Assembly (NCBI GenBank): GCA_047777415.1
Contig: JBKEEO010000001.1
Span: 682,001 to 746,000 of the forward strand
From: Caproicibacter sp047777415
GTDB lineage: Bacteria > Bacillota > Clostridia > Oscillospirales > Acutalibacteraceae
Reading direction: 5' to 3'
DNA length: 64,000 nucleotides
The number at the start of each line of letters is the position of its first letter. Position 1 is the first letter of the stretch. Under the pieces are notes generated by a model, which did no database searches, was not told the DNA's origin, and saw only the letters and a list, made by a program, of their open reading frames with translations. Both the position numbers and the translations under genes were made by a program. Shown piece after piece: positions 1 to 8,166 of this stretch.

Positions 1-1279
1 TGCCGATAACATCGACGCTGATATCTTTGTCACCAAACTCAACGGGCAGGCTCTTCTGGCAGCCTATGGCAGCGGGGGAAATGTGGACGGTACCAAGCAG
101 ATTAGCCCGGCCATCATGCAAAAAGCACTCAACGGAGGATATTCCTCGCAGGGAACATTGAACGGTTTTTACGATGAAAATTATTATATTGTCGGCGTAC
201 CGATTCGGGTCACCGCAAACGGCGAATCCGTCCAGATTGGTGCGGTGTTCACTGCGTACAGTGTAAAAACGTTCAACGCATTCCGCTTGGATGTGCTGAA
301 AATGATTATCCTTGCCGCTCTTGCCGCTTTTGCCATTTCATTCTGCGTAATTTGGCTGTTTACCTATAAACTGGTGCAGCCGCTGCGCAACATGGCAGCT
401 GCCGCAAGGTGTTTTGGGGAGGGAAACTTTTCCGTCCGTGTGCCGGTGACCAGTCAGGATGAAATAGGTCAGCTTGCTGTTGCTTTCAACAACATGGCTA
501 CCTCACTCGCCTCGGTAGAGCATGTGCGGCGCGACTTTATTGCGAATGTATCCCACGAATTAAAAACGCCCATGACAACCATCGCCGGGTTTATTGACGG
601 AATTCTGGACGGGACCATTCCCCCTGAAAAGCAGAACTACTACCTGCGAATTGTATCACAGGAGGTAAAGCGTCTTTCCCGCCTTGTACGCACTATGCTG
701 GACCTTTCCCGCATAGACAGTGGAGAATTAAAACTGCATCCCGCACGGTTTGACTTAACGGATACCGTTCTTTCCGCTCTGCTTTCGTTTGAGCAGGCTA
801 TCGAAAACAAAAAAATCGAAGTGCGCGGTCTGGAAAATACGGAGAGTCTGTTTGTAGACGGCGACCCGGATATGATTTATCAGGTTGTGTATAATCTAAT
901 TGACAACGCCGTAAAATTTACAAATGAAGGCGGCTATATCGAAATTGGTATTCGGCAAGAGGATGACCGCACAACTGCTGCCGTGGAAAACAGCGGGGAA
1001 GGCATCTCCCCGGACGAACTGCCAATGGTATTCGAGCGTTTCTATAAAACCGACAAATCTCGCAGTCGGGATAAAAACGGTATGGGGCTTGGGCTGTATA
1101 TCGTGAAAACCATCATCCGTCTGCACGGCGGAGAAATTTCTGCACAAAGTGTCTGGCATAAAAACTGCCGGTTTGAATTCTGGCTTCCCAGACATATTGA
1201 ACCACCCCACGACAATAATCCTCGCTTGGTGGAAACCAGCGGTGAAGAACCAACAGAAGATTCCAATACGACGAAATGA
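1..1279 (+). CDS. Sensor histidine kinase (3' part; 5' end outside window)
   Basis: The open frame runs from base 2 with no upstream stop, so the N-terminus lies outside the window. What is visible is the end of an extracytoplasmic sensor region, a membrane segment (about bases 295-365), a HAMP linker (to about 520), then a HisKA domain with the phospho-acceptor motif FIANVSHELKTP near base 550. An HATPase domain follows with the N-box (NLIDNAVKFTNEGG), G1 (NSGEGIS) and G2 (GMGLGLYIVK) motifs. It is a membrane-bound class I kinase; the partner response regulator would be expected upstream, outside the window. It ends 12 bp before the htrA-like gene, so the two are probably co-transcribed, as is common for envelope-stress kinase/protease pairs (inference). 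The signal sensed is unknown. Confidence 0.93.
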   Translation, partial: ADNIDADIFVTKLNGQALLAAYGSGGNVDGTKQISPAIMQKALNGGYSSQGTLNGFYDENYYIVGVPIRVTANGESVQIGAVFTAYSVKTFNAFRLDVLKMIILAALAAFAISFCVIWLFTYKLVQPLRNMAAAARCFGEGNFSVRVPVTSQDEIGQLAVAFNNMATSLASVEHVRRDFIANVSHELKTPMTTIAGFIDGILDGTIPPEKQNYYLRIVSQEVKRLSRLVRTMLDLSRIDSGELKLHPARFDLTDTVLSALLSFEQAIENKKIEVRGLENTESLFVDGDPDMIYQVVYNLIDNAVKFTNEGGYIEIGIRQEDDRTTAAVENSGEGISPDELPMVFERFYKTDKSRSRDKNGMGLGLYIVKTIIRLHGGEISAQSVWHKNCRFEFWLPRHIEPPHDNNPRLVETSGEEPTEDSNTTK

Positions 1280-1291
1280 AAGGGTTTTTGT

Positions 1292-3067
1292 ATGAACGAT
1301 AACGGCTTTGATCCAAACAAGGAAAAAGACCCTTGGGAATATGGTGACGATCAGCCGGACACCGAAAACCAGCAGCCGGCTGCGCAGGAAACCAATGTGC
1401 CGCAAGAACCGAAGGAAAGCTTCGCCGGCACTGAAAACGAAGAAAATACTCCAACGGATTCCCAAGATAAGAGCTCTGCTGCTAGTGATACACCCCACAC
1501 ACAGGAAACCTCCAGTGAGGAAACATCTCAGGGAAATGATGCCGGACAATCCGCTCCGAATTACGGTCAGCCGCCGTTTCCTCCCTATGGTCAATATGGT
1601 CCCACCTACGGTCCGGGGAATTACGGCGCATACGGCGGTCAACCCTATGGTCCCACATATGGCCAGCCGGGCCCACCCCCCTATGGGCAGCCAAATGCCG
1701 GAAACTACGGCGGTTATGGGAATCAGGTCGGAAATCAGCCGGGCGGCCAACAGTATTACGACAATCCATATGGGCAGCCATACTGGAATTATTCTTATAA
1801 CGGGCAGTATGGCAAGCAGCCAAACAGTCCTGTACCGCCCCCGAAAAAGACGGACACAGGTCTGAAAGTATTTCTCTGGGTACTGGGTGTGCTGGTTGTA
1901 GGTTTGATTGTTGCAACAGCTGTTTACAGCATCCAAATTGCCAGCAAACTTCCGGCAGAGGATTCCACCTCTTCCTCATCATCCTTATCCTCTGCCCCAT
2001 CGGATAGTGGCGAAGCACCTTCGGCGTCTTCCGAGCCAATCATCGGCGGCGTGGAAGGAGACGGAACCAACCCGGATTCAGCAGGGATTACCATTGAGCC
2101 CCATCCCACCGGAGAGCCATTGACCGCAACGGAGGTCTATAAACAGGTCATTCAGAGCGTGGTTGGTGTTCAAACTGCGGTGGATACGGATGAAACCAGC
2201 GAAGGAACCGGCATTATCGCATCGTCGGATGGATATATTCTCACGAACGCTCATGTCATCAATTATTCCAAAACCTACCCTGTGAAGGTGGTTCTGCACA
2301 ACAACAAATCCTATGAAGCGAAAGTGGTTGGATACGATAAAACCTCCGACATTGCGGTGCTGAAAATCAACGCAACCGACCTTGTTGCAGCAACATTCGG
2401 TTCTGTGGATGGGATGCAGGTCGGCGACCGTGTTATCGCAATTGGCAACCCGGGCGGTCTGAGCTTTGCGGGTTCCTTAACGGGCGGCTATATTTCGGCC
2501 CTTGACCGCACCATTGAAGATTACAGCGAAAACGGCATGACCTATATTCAAACGGACGCGGCAATTAATCCCGGTAACTCCGGCGGACCGCTGGTCAATC
2601 TCTATGGGCAAGTCATTGGCATTAATTCCAATAAAATTGTAGCAACAGGCTATGAGGGTATGGGATTCGCCATTCCCGTAAGCCGGGCAAAGACCATTAT
2701 TGACGATTTGATTGCCCAAGGATATGTTTCCGGCCGAACCCGTCTTGGAATCAAGGCAAAAACGGTCGAGGCCATGTACAGCCAGCTTTATGGATATCCG
2801 CAGGGTGTGCTGATTGTGGCAATCGACCCGGACAGTTCCTTAAATGACAGTGGCGTCGTCCAGGGCGACATCATCATAGAGGCGGACGGTACAGAAATTG
2901 TAGATTTCGACAGCTTGTCTGCGGTTCTCGCACGTCATAAGCCTGGAGATACCATTTCCATGAAAGTTTACTCCACATCCCTTTCTGAAACAGCAGGAGG
3001 GGGCAAAGCCGGAACCACGCGGGAAGTGGAAGTAACCTTGCTGGAAGACAAGGGAGAAACACAATAA
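1292..3067 (+). CDS. HtrA/DegP-like membrane serine protease with PDZ domain and Tyr/Gly/Pro-rich N-terminus
   Basis: 591 residues. The order is an acidic N-terminus, a Tyr/Gly/Pro/Gln-rich low-complexity segment (about residues 87-180), a single membrane helix (about 193-214), a Ser-rich linker, a trypsin-like domain and a C-terminal PDZ domain. The catalytic triad is visible as His321 (TNAHVIN), Asp353 (SDIAVLK) and Ser430 (GNSGGPL). The protease domain should face the outside of the cell, where HtrA proteases degrade or refold damaged envelope proteins. The repetitive segment would be cytoplasmic. It follows the histidine kinase gene after 12 bp and is followed by a strong terminator, so the pair probably forms the end of one operon. 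The orthologue cannot be resolved between htrA, htrB and degP, so no symbol is given. Confidence 0.93.
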   Translation: MNDNGFDPNKEKDPWEYGDDQPDTENQQPAAQETNVPQEPKESFAGTENEENTPTDSQDKSSAASDTPHTQETSSEETSQGNDAGQSAPNYGQPPFPPYGQYGPTYGPGNYGAYGGQPYGPTYGQPGPPPYGQPNAGNYGGYGNQVGNQPGGQQYYDNPYGQPYWNYSYNGQYGKQPNSPVPPPKKTDTGLKVFLWVLGVLVVGLIVATAVYSIQIASKLPAEDSTSSSSSLSSAPSDSGEAPSASSEPIIGGVEGDGTNPDSAGITIEPHPTGEPLTATEVYKQVIQSVVGVQTAVDTDETSEGTGIIASSDGYILTNAHVINYSKTYPVKVVLHNNKSYEAKVVGYDKTSDIAVLKINATDLVAATFGSVDGMQVGDRVIAIGNPGGLSFAGSLTGGYISALDRTIEDYSENGMTYIQTDAAINPGNSGGPLVNLYGQVIGINSNKIVATGYEGMGFAIPVSRAKTIIDDLIAQGYVSGRTRLGIKAKTVEAMYSQLYGYPQGVLIVAIDPDSSLNDSGVVQGDIIIEADGTEIVDFDSLSAVLARHKPGDTISMKVYSTSLSETAGGGKAGTTREVEVTLLEDKGETQ

Positions 3068-3078
3068 AATTAAAAAAG

Positions 3079-3120
3079 AAAAGTCGGCTCTGTGCTTGCA
3101 CGGAGTCGGCTTTATTTTTT
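3079..3120 (+). terminator. Rho-independent terminator after htrA-like gene
   Basis: A long hairpin of about 16 pairs (with G-U wobbles) and a very short loop is followed by TTTATTTTTT. It starts 12 bp after the htrA-like stop codon and closes the kinase/protease operon. Confidence 0.85.
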
Positions 3121-3392
3121 TCTTAGCAATTGAAAGCCGAAACAAAAAACACACGAAACGGCAATTGTAACTTGGCGGCTATCCATACGTTTGCTGCAAA
3201 TTAATTGTATTTGTCCGGTGTCATTTTGCCGTAATTTATCTATTATGGTATTAGATGTGCAAAAAACAGGAACTGCAGCGAATGCAGCTGAAAAAACACC
3301 TTCAGTAAATTTAAAAGATTGTTTCTTTGTTCAAAAGACTCATTTGGAAATTGGATTTTGGTGTTGCGGCCAAAAAGGGGAGAGGGTGCGCT

Positions 3393-3761
3393 ATGGTCGC
3401 GGGTACTTTTAAACAGGAGATCCTCAAGGTCTACAACCGTGTAAACAGACGGATTTTCAATACCGGGGTTCGGCAGCAAAACGTGGAATTCGCCGGTAAT
3501 AAGATTATCATTTTATCCCTGAACGCCCGGATTCCCGCTTTAAAACTTTTGGACCGCAAATATACCGGAACCACAGAGTATATGGATCACTTACTCACAC
3601 AAATTTTTAAAAAGCAAATTAAAGCAGAATTGGAACGAGAGTTTCACCTGAACATTATCGCCGTTTTCAAGGACTATGATGCGGTGTCTGAATATTCCGG
3701 CACGATTATATGCCTTGACCGCGATGTAGAAGCCTATCTGAATGAACTGCCGGAGCTTTGA
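3393..3761 (+). CDS. DUF2294 / MpsC-family protein
   Basis: 122 residues from the ATG at 3393, which is preceded by the strong ribosome-binding site GGGGAGAGGG. The open frame extends further upstream, but no comparable ribosome-binding site is seen there. The pattern of an N-terminal helix, a strand (NKIIILSLNARIP), a long charged helix (KKQIKAELEREFHLNII) and a final strand ending in LDRDVEAYL fits the DUF2294 family, renamed MpsC for a Na+-translocating membrane potential system in Bacillus-type bacteria. No membrane segment is present, so it would be a soluble partner. No other mps gene is visible nearby. It lies 85 bp upstream of the ABC importer genes. The family call is by recognition of the overall pattern and is less certain than the coding call. 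Confidence 0.7.
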   Translation: MVAGTFKQEILKVYNRVNRRIFNTGVRQQNVEFAGNKIIILSLNARIPALKLLDRKYTGTTEYMDHLLTQIFKKQIKAELEREFHLNIIAVFKDYDAVSEYSGTIICLDRDVEAYLNELPEL

Positions 3762-3846
3762 CGAAAAGAGCCGGTAACAACGCCCGCCCCATTGAAACAG
3801 ATTTGGGTTAGGCGTATGACTCAGTTCAAGAAAGGAAGAGTTTTGA

Positions 3847-4635
3847 ATGAGCGAACACTGCAAAATCGAAGTGACCGGGGTCAGCAAGATTTTTCGCAGA
3901 AACGGAAAAAACGTAACCGCTCTGGCAAACACAAATCTTGCCGTTGAAGAAGCGCGCTTTGCAAGCATCATAGGCCCTTCCGGATGCGGAAAATCAACCC
4001 TGTTCAATATTATCGCCGGGCTGATGCCCCCCACAACAGGAGACGTCACCGTAGACGGGCAGAGTATTATCTGCAAAGCCGGAACGGTTGGCTATATGCT
4101 GCAGAAAGATCTTCTGCTGCCCTGGCGAACAATTCTGGACAACATCATCCTGGGGCTGGAAATCCGTGGCATACCGCGCGCACAGGCCGTGGAACGCGCC
4201 CTGCCCCTGATGGAAAAATACGGACTAAAAGGATTTGACAGCCATTATCCTAACGAGCTTTCGGGAGGAATGCGTCAGCGTGCCGCGCTGCTTCGCACCC
4301 TGCTGTATGACCGCGATATCATGCTTTTGGATGAACCGTTCGGTGCGCTGGATGCCCAAACCAGACTTTCTATGCAAAACTGGCTCTTGGAAATCTGGCA
4401 GGACTTCGGCAAAACGGTTCTTTTTGTTACACACGATATCGATGAAGCGCTCTATCTTTCCGATGATATCTACGTGTTCTCACCAAGACCCGGACGGGTT
4501 AAGGCCAGAATTTCCGTACCCATAGAGCGACCGAGAAAACCGGAAGATTTGACCACCCCACAGTTTATGGAACTGAAACACTTTTTGCTGGAACTGCTGT
4601 CCGTCGGGCGGACTCCTGCGGCGGAAATATCGTAA
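3847..4635 (+). CDS. ABC importer ATP-binding protein (SsuB/TauB/ThiZ type)
   Basis: 262 residues with a complete nucleotide-binding domain: Walker A GPSGCGKST (43-51), Q-loop near Gln86, signature LSGGMRQR (138-145), Walker B IMLLDEPFG (158-166) and H-loop VTHD (His196). The spacing and the DEPFGALDAQTR motif are typical of the nitrate/sulfonate/taurine/pyrimidine-precursor importer subfamily. It would power import through the permease encoded 20 bp downstream, with the lipoprotein encoded third. Genes 3847-6605 form one operon. The substrate cannot be told from sequence. No TPP riboswitch or other known leader was seen upstream, so a thiamine-precursor role is not supported by regulation. 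Confidence 0.93.
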   Translation: MSEHCKIEVTGVSKIFRRNGKNVTALANTNLAVEEARFASIIGPSGCGKSTLFNIIAGLMPPTTGDVTVDGQSIICKAGTVGYMLQKDLLLPWRTILDNIILGLEIRGIPRAQAVERALPLMEKYGLKGFDSHYPNELSGGMRQRAALLRTLLYDRDIMLLDEPFGALDAQTRLSMQNWLLEIWQDFGKTVLFVTHDIDEALYLSDDIYVFSPRPGRVKARISVPIERPRKPEDLTTPQFMELKHFLLELLSVGRTPAAEIS

Positions 4636-4655
4636 TAAGGACGGGAGTGAAATCA

Positions 4656-5540
4656 ATGGCTGTCATGAATCGTGAAACCTATTATGTGCCGCGCCCGTCG
4701 GGTGAGGAACCTGCCGGACGCAAAACGGATCAAACGGCGCAACGCATTGAATCTTATGACGGAGAAACGCAAGAGAAGAAACGCAGACGGCGGGTGCTCG
4801 CCGGAAGAATTCTGGTGGGCGTTTTTTTATTTGCCGGCTGGGAATTTTTCACCCGAATCGGCTGGATGGACCCCTATTACTGGAGCAGGCCGAGTGCGAT
4901 ACTTTCCACTGCGTGGATACAGCTCATCCACGGAACTTTGCTGCGGGATATTATTTACACATCCGGTTCCACCATTATCGGTTTTATCACCGGAACGCTG
5001 ACCGGCTCTCTGCTGGGCCTTTCTTTCTGGTGGTCTAAAACCTATGCGGGAATCAGTGAACCGTTCATCATCGTGTTAAACGCGCTGCCAAAACTGGCAT
5101 TGGGCCCCGTGCTGATCATTTTATTTGGAATTGGATTTTTCTCCAAGGCAGTCCTCGCCTTTTTAATGACGGTGGTTACAAGCGCAATTTCCGCTTACGG
5201 CGGTGTCAAAAGCGTGGATTCCGCGCTGGAAACACTGATGATTTCCCTTGGTGCAAAGCGTAGGCAGGTTTTTGCCAAAGTTGTGGTGCCGTGGTCCATG
5301 CCGTGGATTATTTCAAGCTTGCGGATTAATATTGCGCTGGCACTGGCCGGTTCCATTGTGGGAGAATTTATTTCTTCCGAACAAGGTGTGGGCCGCATGA
5401 TTATTTACGCCGGAACCATTCTGGATATCAATCTTGTCTGGGTGGGCGTGTTCGTCCTTTCCATCCTCTCCATACTGATGTATTGGGGAGTCATCCTTTT
5501 GGAAAAATGGTTGTCTAAACGACTGGCAATCATTTCCTAA
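4656..5540 (+). CDS. ABC importer permease (SsuC/TauC/ThiX type)
   Basis: 294 residues from the ATG at 4656. The upstream in-frame GTG at 4647 overlaps the ribosome-binding site GGGAG and is less likely. A charged N-terminal tail of about 50 residues is followed by about six membrane helices. The inner-membrane permease loop that docks on the ATPase is seen as SLGAKRRQVFAKVVVPWSMP (EAA motif). It belongs to the BPD_transp_1 superfamily and pairs with the ATPase immediately upstream and the binding protein 30 bp downstream. The unusually polar N-terminal extension is not needed for the family call. Confidence 0.92.
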   Translation: MAVMNRETYYVPRPSGEEPAGRKTDQTAQRIESYDGETQEKKRRRRVLAGRILVGVFLFAGWEFFTRIGWMDPYYWSRPSAILSTAWIQLIHGTLLRDIIYTSGSTIIGFITGTLTGSLLGLSFWWSKTYAGISEPFIIVLNALPKLALGPVLIILFGIGFFSKAVLAFLMTVVTSAISAYGGVKSVDSALETLMISLGAKRRQVFAKVVVPWSMPWIISSLRINIALALAGSIVGEFISSEQGVGRMIIYAGTILDINLVWVGVFVLSILSILMYWGVILLEKWLSKRLAIIS

Positions 5541-5570
5541 TAAATCTATTTTTGTTGGAGGGAAATTAAC

Positions 5571-6605
5571 ATGAAAAACAAGTGGAGTCATTCCGCTGGA
5601 AGGAAAATCCTTGCCGCGGTGATCGGTCTTGCGGCCGTACTGCTGCCGGGATGCTCGGCCTCCACGTCCACGCAGAGCACCAAACCGGCGGAAATGAAAG
5701 AGTTGGTAATAGCGGAACCGGTACATTTAATCGGCTATCTTCCGCTGTATATCGCACAGCATGAAGGGTATTTTGAGGAGCAGGGCCTAAATGTCAAAGT
5801 GATTCAGTCCACCGGCGGAACCCATGTGACCGCCGTTGTAAGCGGAGACGCCTGGGGTGTCATCGGCGGTGTGGACTCCATCGCACTGGGCAACAAAAAT
5901 AACTCCGACCCGGTCACCGCTGTCTGCAACTGCGTCAACCGTGCAAATGTGTATTTGTTCGCCAAAACGGGAATGGCGCCCAAGAGCAACAGCGATGCGG
6001 ACTTAAAAGAATTCCTAAAAGGAAAAACCATCGTTGCCGGCCGTCATGGCGGCAGCCCCAATCTTTTGACCCGCTATCTGCTGATTAACCTGGGGTTAGA
6101 CCCGGAAAAAGATGTGCAACTAGTAGAAAATGCGGATGCTTCCACTGTGGTTGCCATGCTGCAAAACGGCAACGGGGATATCGGCAACGGCGCGGAACCG
6201 CAGATTTGTGAAGGTATCTCCGAAGGAATCTGGGAAGAACCGTTCTATAAATTTACCGACCTGGGCGATTTCTCTTATTCCGTTATTAGCGTAAGAAAAT
6301 CAACAATTGATAACGACCCCGAAACCGTCCAAAAATTTGTCAACGCCATGAAAAAAGCTCTAAAGGCTGTTCAAGACGACCGAGATTTGGCTGAAAAAGT
6401 TTTGAAAGAGGAATTCCCCACTCTGTCCGATGAGGAAATTAAAGCTTCCTTAGACCGCGCCTATGCGGATAACTTATGGAGCCCGGATGGAGTTATCAGC
6501 GAACAGGCTGTTACCACCGATATGGATATGCTCCTTAAGACCGGTATTTACTCCGGTTCTTATTCCTACGATGAACTGGTGGATATGCAGTTTGTGAAGA
6601 ATTAA
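5571..6605 (+). CDS. ABC importer substrate-binding lipoprotein (NMT1/SsuA-like)
   Basis: 344 residues beginning with a lipoprotein signal peptide: positive N-terminus, hydrophobic stretch, and lipobox LPGC with the lipidated Cys at about residue 28. The mature part resembles the NMT1/SsuA-like periplasmic-binding fold, with GYLPLYIAQHEGYFEEQGL near the start and KGKTIVAGRHGGSPN in the middle. It would bind the solute outside the membrane and hand it to the permease. The ligand is not predictable; sulfonates, nitrate, and pyrimidine or other organic precursors are all handled by this family. The ribosome-binding site GGAGGG precedes the ATG. A hairpin follows the gene. Confidence 0.9.
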   Translation: MKNKWSHSAGRKILAAVIGLAAVLLPGCSASTSTQSTKPAEMKELVIAEPVHLIGYLPLYIAQHEGYFEEQGLNVKVIQSTGGTHVTAVVSGDAWGVIGGVDSIALGNKNNSDPVTAVCNCVNRANVYLFAKTGMAPKSNSDADLKEFLKGKTIVAGRHGGSPNLLTRYLLINLGLDPEKDVQLVENADASTVVAMLQNGNGDIGNGAEPQICEGISEGIWEEPFYKFTDLGDFSYSVISVRKSTIDNDPETVQKFVNAMKKALKAVQDDRDLAEKVLKEEFPTLSDEEIKASLDRAYADNLWSPDGVISEQAVTTDMDMLLKTGIYSGSYSYDELVDMQFVKN

Positions 6606-6623
6606 ATCCTGATTACACGCCCA

Positions 6624-6680
6624 AGCGCGCCTTCCCGGGAAATAACTCGGTTTGTCTCGGAAGGGCGCGCTGTTTCTGAG
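6624..6680 (+). terminator. Hairpin terminator after the ABC importer operon
   Basis: An arm AGCGCGCCTTCC pairs with GGAAGGGCGCGCT across a loop of about 22 nt. The following T-run is weak (TGTTTCT), so termination efficiency is uncertain. Confidence 0.5.
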
Positions 6681-6745
6681 TTTGTGAGAATAGTTTTCCT
6701 CCCTGCACCGTAAGATTGAAATAACCGGTGCTGGGGGGAAGTATT

Positions 6746-6913
6746 ATGAACATACTGGCAGGTGTCACAATTCTGTTGTCATTCATTGGGCTGTTGGTCG
6801 CCGTAAGGGGTGGGGAGCGTGAATCCCTGCTGCAGGCGATAACAGCTCTGCTGTTGTTTGTTCTCTCCCTGTGCGGCGGCTCGCTTGCTTTCCTGTTTCT
6901 TATTTGGTATTAG
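6746..6913 (+). CDS. Small two-helix membrane protein, unknown function
   Basis: 55 residues from the ATG at 6746, which is preceded by the run GGGGGGAA at good spacing; an earlier in-frame start at 6728 would lie upstream of that site. Two hydrophobic segments (ILAGVTILLSFIGLLVAV and ALLLFVLSLCGGSLAFLFLIW) are separated by a short charged loop GGERESL, so it should be an integral membrane hairpin. No family is recognised. Its last 14 bases overlap, tail to tail, the end of the DUF4349 gene on the other strand. The strong ribosome-binding site and membrane pattern support a real gene. Confidence 0.6.
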   Translation: MNILAGVTILLSFIGLLVAVRGGERESLLQAITALLLFVLSLCGGSLAFLFLIWY

Positions 6914-7856
6914 GAGTGGAATCATCTTTTTGATGCGAACCTAATTTTTGTGCCTTCCTTGTCCTGATAATTTTTCGCAGATAAAGAATCACTGCCACGA
7001 TGACTGCCGCTACGGCAAGAAACGGAATGGCTGCTGTAACCGCGAGCACAAGATAGCGGCAGACTTCGGTCAGCGTATGCAGCGAAACATGAAAAACGGA
7101 AGCTATCTGTCCTCCAAGTCCATCTGCCTTTGTGGGAATAATATCCCGCACTTCATGAATGGTTACCGTTACGGTGGACAAACTGATGAGTGAATCCCAC
7201 CGCTTGAGCTGTCCTAAAAGCTGCTCGATTTCATTCTGTACCTCTGTCAAGCGCTGTTCAATGGCTATAATATCCTCGATTTCCTGCGCCTTTTCCATCA
7301 GCTCTAAAAGTCTGTCCTGTTCCATTCGCAATGTTTTCAGGCGCGTTTCGGAATCAAAATAGTTTTGCGTGATATCCTCTCCGCTGATGCTTTTGTTTTT
7401 TACAGTTCCGATATTACCGGCACTGTTGAGAAATTCTTCCAACCGGTTCGATGGTACACGCACCGTATATATGGCACTGCGGAGCTCGTCACTGCCGGGA
7501 ATATCCCCCTGCACGGAGGAGCTTTCTATGTATCCGCCGAATGATGTAACCAGCGATTCCAACTTTGTACTCGATTCATTATACTGAGTGGTTTGAAGTA
7601 CCAAATCCGCCCGTTTGATAACCTTGCGAGCATCAGTTCTTTGCTGTACCTGCATAGCGGACTCATTTACCGCACCCTGTTCCATACCAATACCATCGGT
7701 GTCCATCGAATTTTCCTGCGCAACTGACGTAGAGTGGTCCTCTTTTTGCCCATAAAAAGCCACTCCGGAGGAACATCCTGCGACGACGGTTACACACAAA
7801 AATACCGAAAACAGTAATAATGCTGCTTTTTTCAATCCAATTCCACTCACTTTCAT
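6900..7856 (-). CDS. DUF4349 domain lipoprotein
   Basis: 318 residues. A lipoprotein signal peptide ends at VVAGCSSG (lipidated Cys about residue 28), then a Ser/Gln-rich linker, then the DUF4349 domain with RADLVLQTTQYNESSTKLE, a conserved YTVRVPS segment and a long coiled coil (about residues 165-220, RLKTLRMEQDRLLELMEKAQ onward). A membrane helix sits near residues 265-295, followed by a basic tail. It is thus anchored at both ends with the coiled coil outside. Function of the family is unknown; DUF4349 proteins are widespread envelope lipoproteins of Gram-positive bacteria. It stands alone, convergent with the small membrane gene. Confidence 0.85.
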   Translation of the reverse strand: MKVSGIGLKKAALLLFSVFLCVTVVAGCSSGVAFYGQKEDHSTSVAQENSMDTDGIGMEQGAVNESAMQVQQRTDARKVIKRADLVLQTTQYNESSTKLESLVTSFGGYIESSSVQGDIPGSDELRSAIYTVRVPSNRLEEFLNSAGNIGTVKNKSISGEDITQNYFDSETRLKTLRMEQDRLLELMEKAQEIEDIIAIEQRLTEVQNEIEQLLGQLKRWDSLISLSTVTVTIHEVRDIIPTKADGLGGQIASVFHVSLHTLTEVCRYLVLAVTAAIPFLAVAAVIVAVILYLRKIIRTRKAQKLGSHQKDDSTPNTK

Positions 7857-7877
7857 GCAATTTTACATATTGATGTT

Positions 7878-7906
7878 ATTTTACATGATAAGCAAGAAAA
7901 CTGCAA
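7878..7906 (-). promoter_or_regulatory. Predicted sigma-A promoter of the DUF4349 gene
   Basis: On the minus strand TTGCAG (7901-7906) and TAAAAT (7878-7883) are separated by 17 bp, about 20 bp upstream of the DUF4349 start codon. Confidence 0.55.
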
Positions 7907-8046
7907 GGAATAAACTGCTCTTTACGTGCTCACACCGCGTGGGCTTTGTCACCTGGTAAGGGGTAACGTGATATTTTTCCGCTCTTTGCTGCCCATGAAA
8001 CGGTTGGCAGCCGTACGCTGTATACCAACCACAGACGATAACTTTA

Positions 8047-8082
8047 ATAAAAAGAGGGCACCCCCGCTTTGGGAGCGCCCTC
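8047..8082 (-). terminator. Rho-independent terminator of ilvBNC
   Basis: On the minus strand a 12-pair stem (GAGGGCGCTCCC with GGGGGTGCCCTC, two wobbles) is followed by TCTTTTTATT. It lies 85 bp after the ilvC stop. The rest of the 310 bp gap between the DUF4349 gene and ilvC (7857-8166) holds only an imperfect inverted repeat (GGTTGG...CCAACC, 8001-8030) and no gene that I can support. Confidence 0.85.
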
Positions 8083-8166
8083 GAAAACTATGGTGATTCA
8101 ATGAATCCGTAAGTAAGGAAATAATTCCACTGTGCCAATCGATTCTTATATGAGATTGGAATATCC

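Noticed and set aside
896..1936. Long open frame on the minus strand opposite the kinase and htrA-like genes
   Set aside because: It is antisense to two well-supported genes, has no family resemblance and consists of translated complement of low-complexity sequence.
3125..3392. Possible riboswitch before the MpsC/ABC importer genes
   Set aside because: No TPP, T-box, SAM or other conserved leader blocks could be found; the only TPP element in the window is at 16140-16222.
6630..6643. CCTTCCCGGGAAAT resembles a Noc-binding site (ATTTCCCGGGAAAT, 12 of 14)
   Set aside because: It lies within the hairpin after the ABC importer operon, about 48 kb from noc, and a single imperfect match is likely chance.
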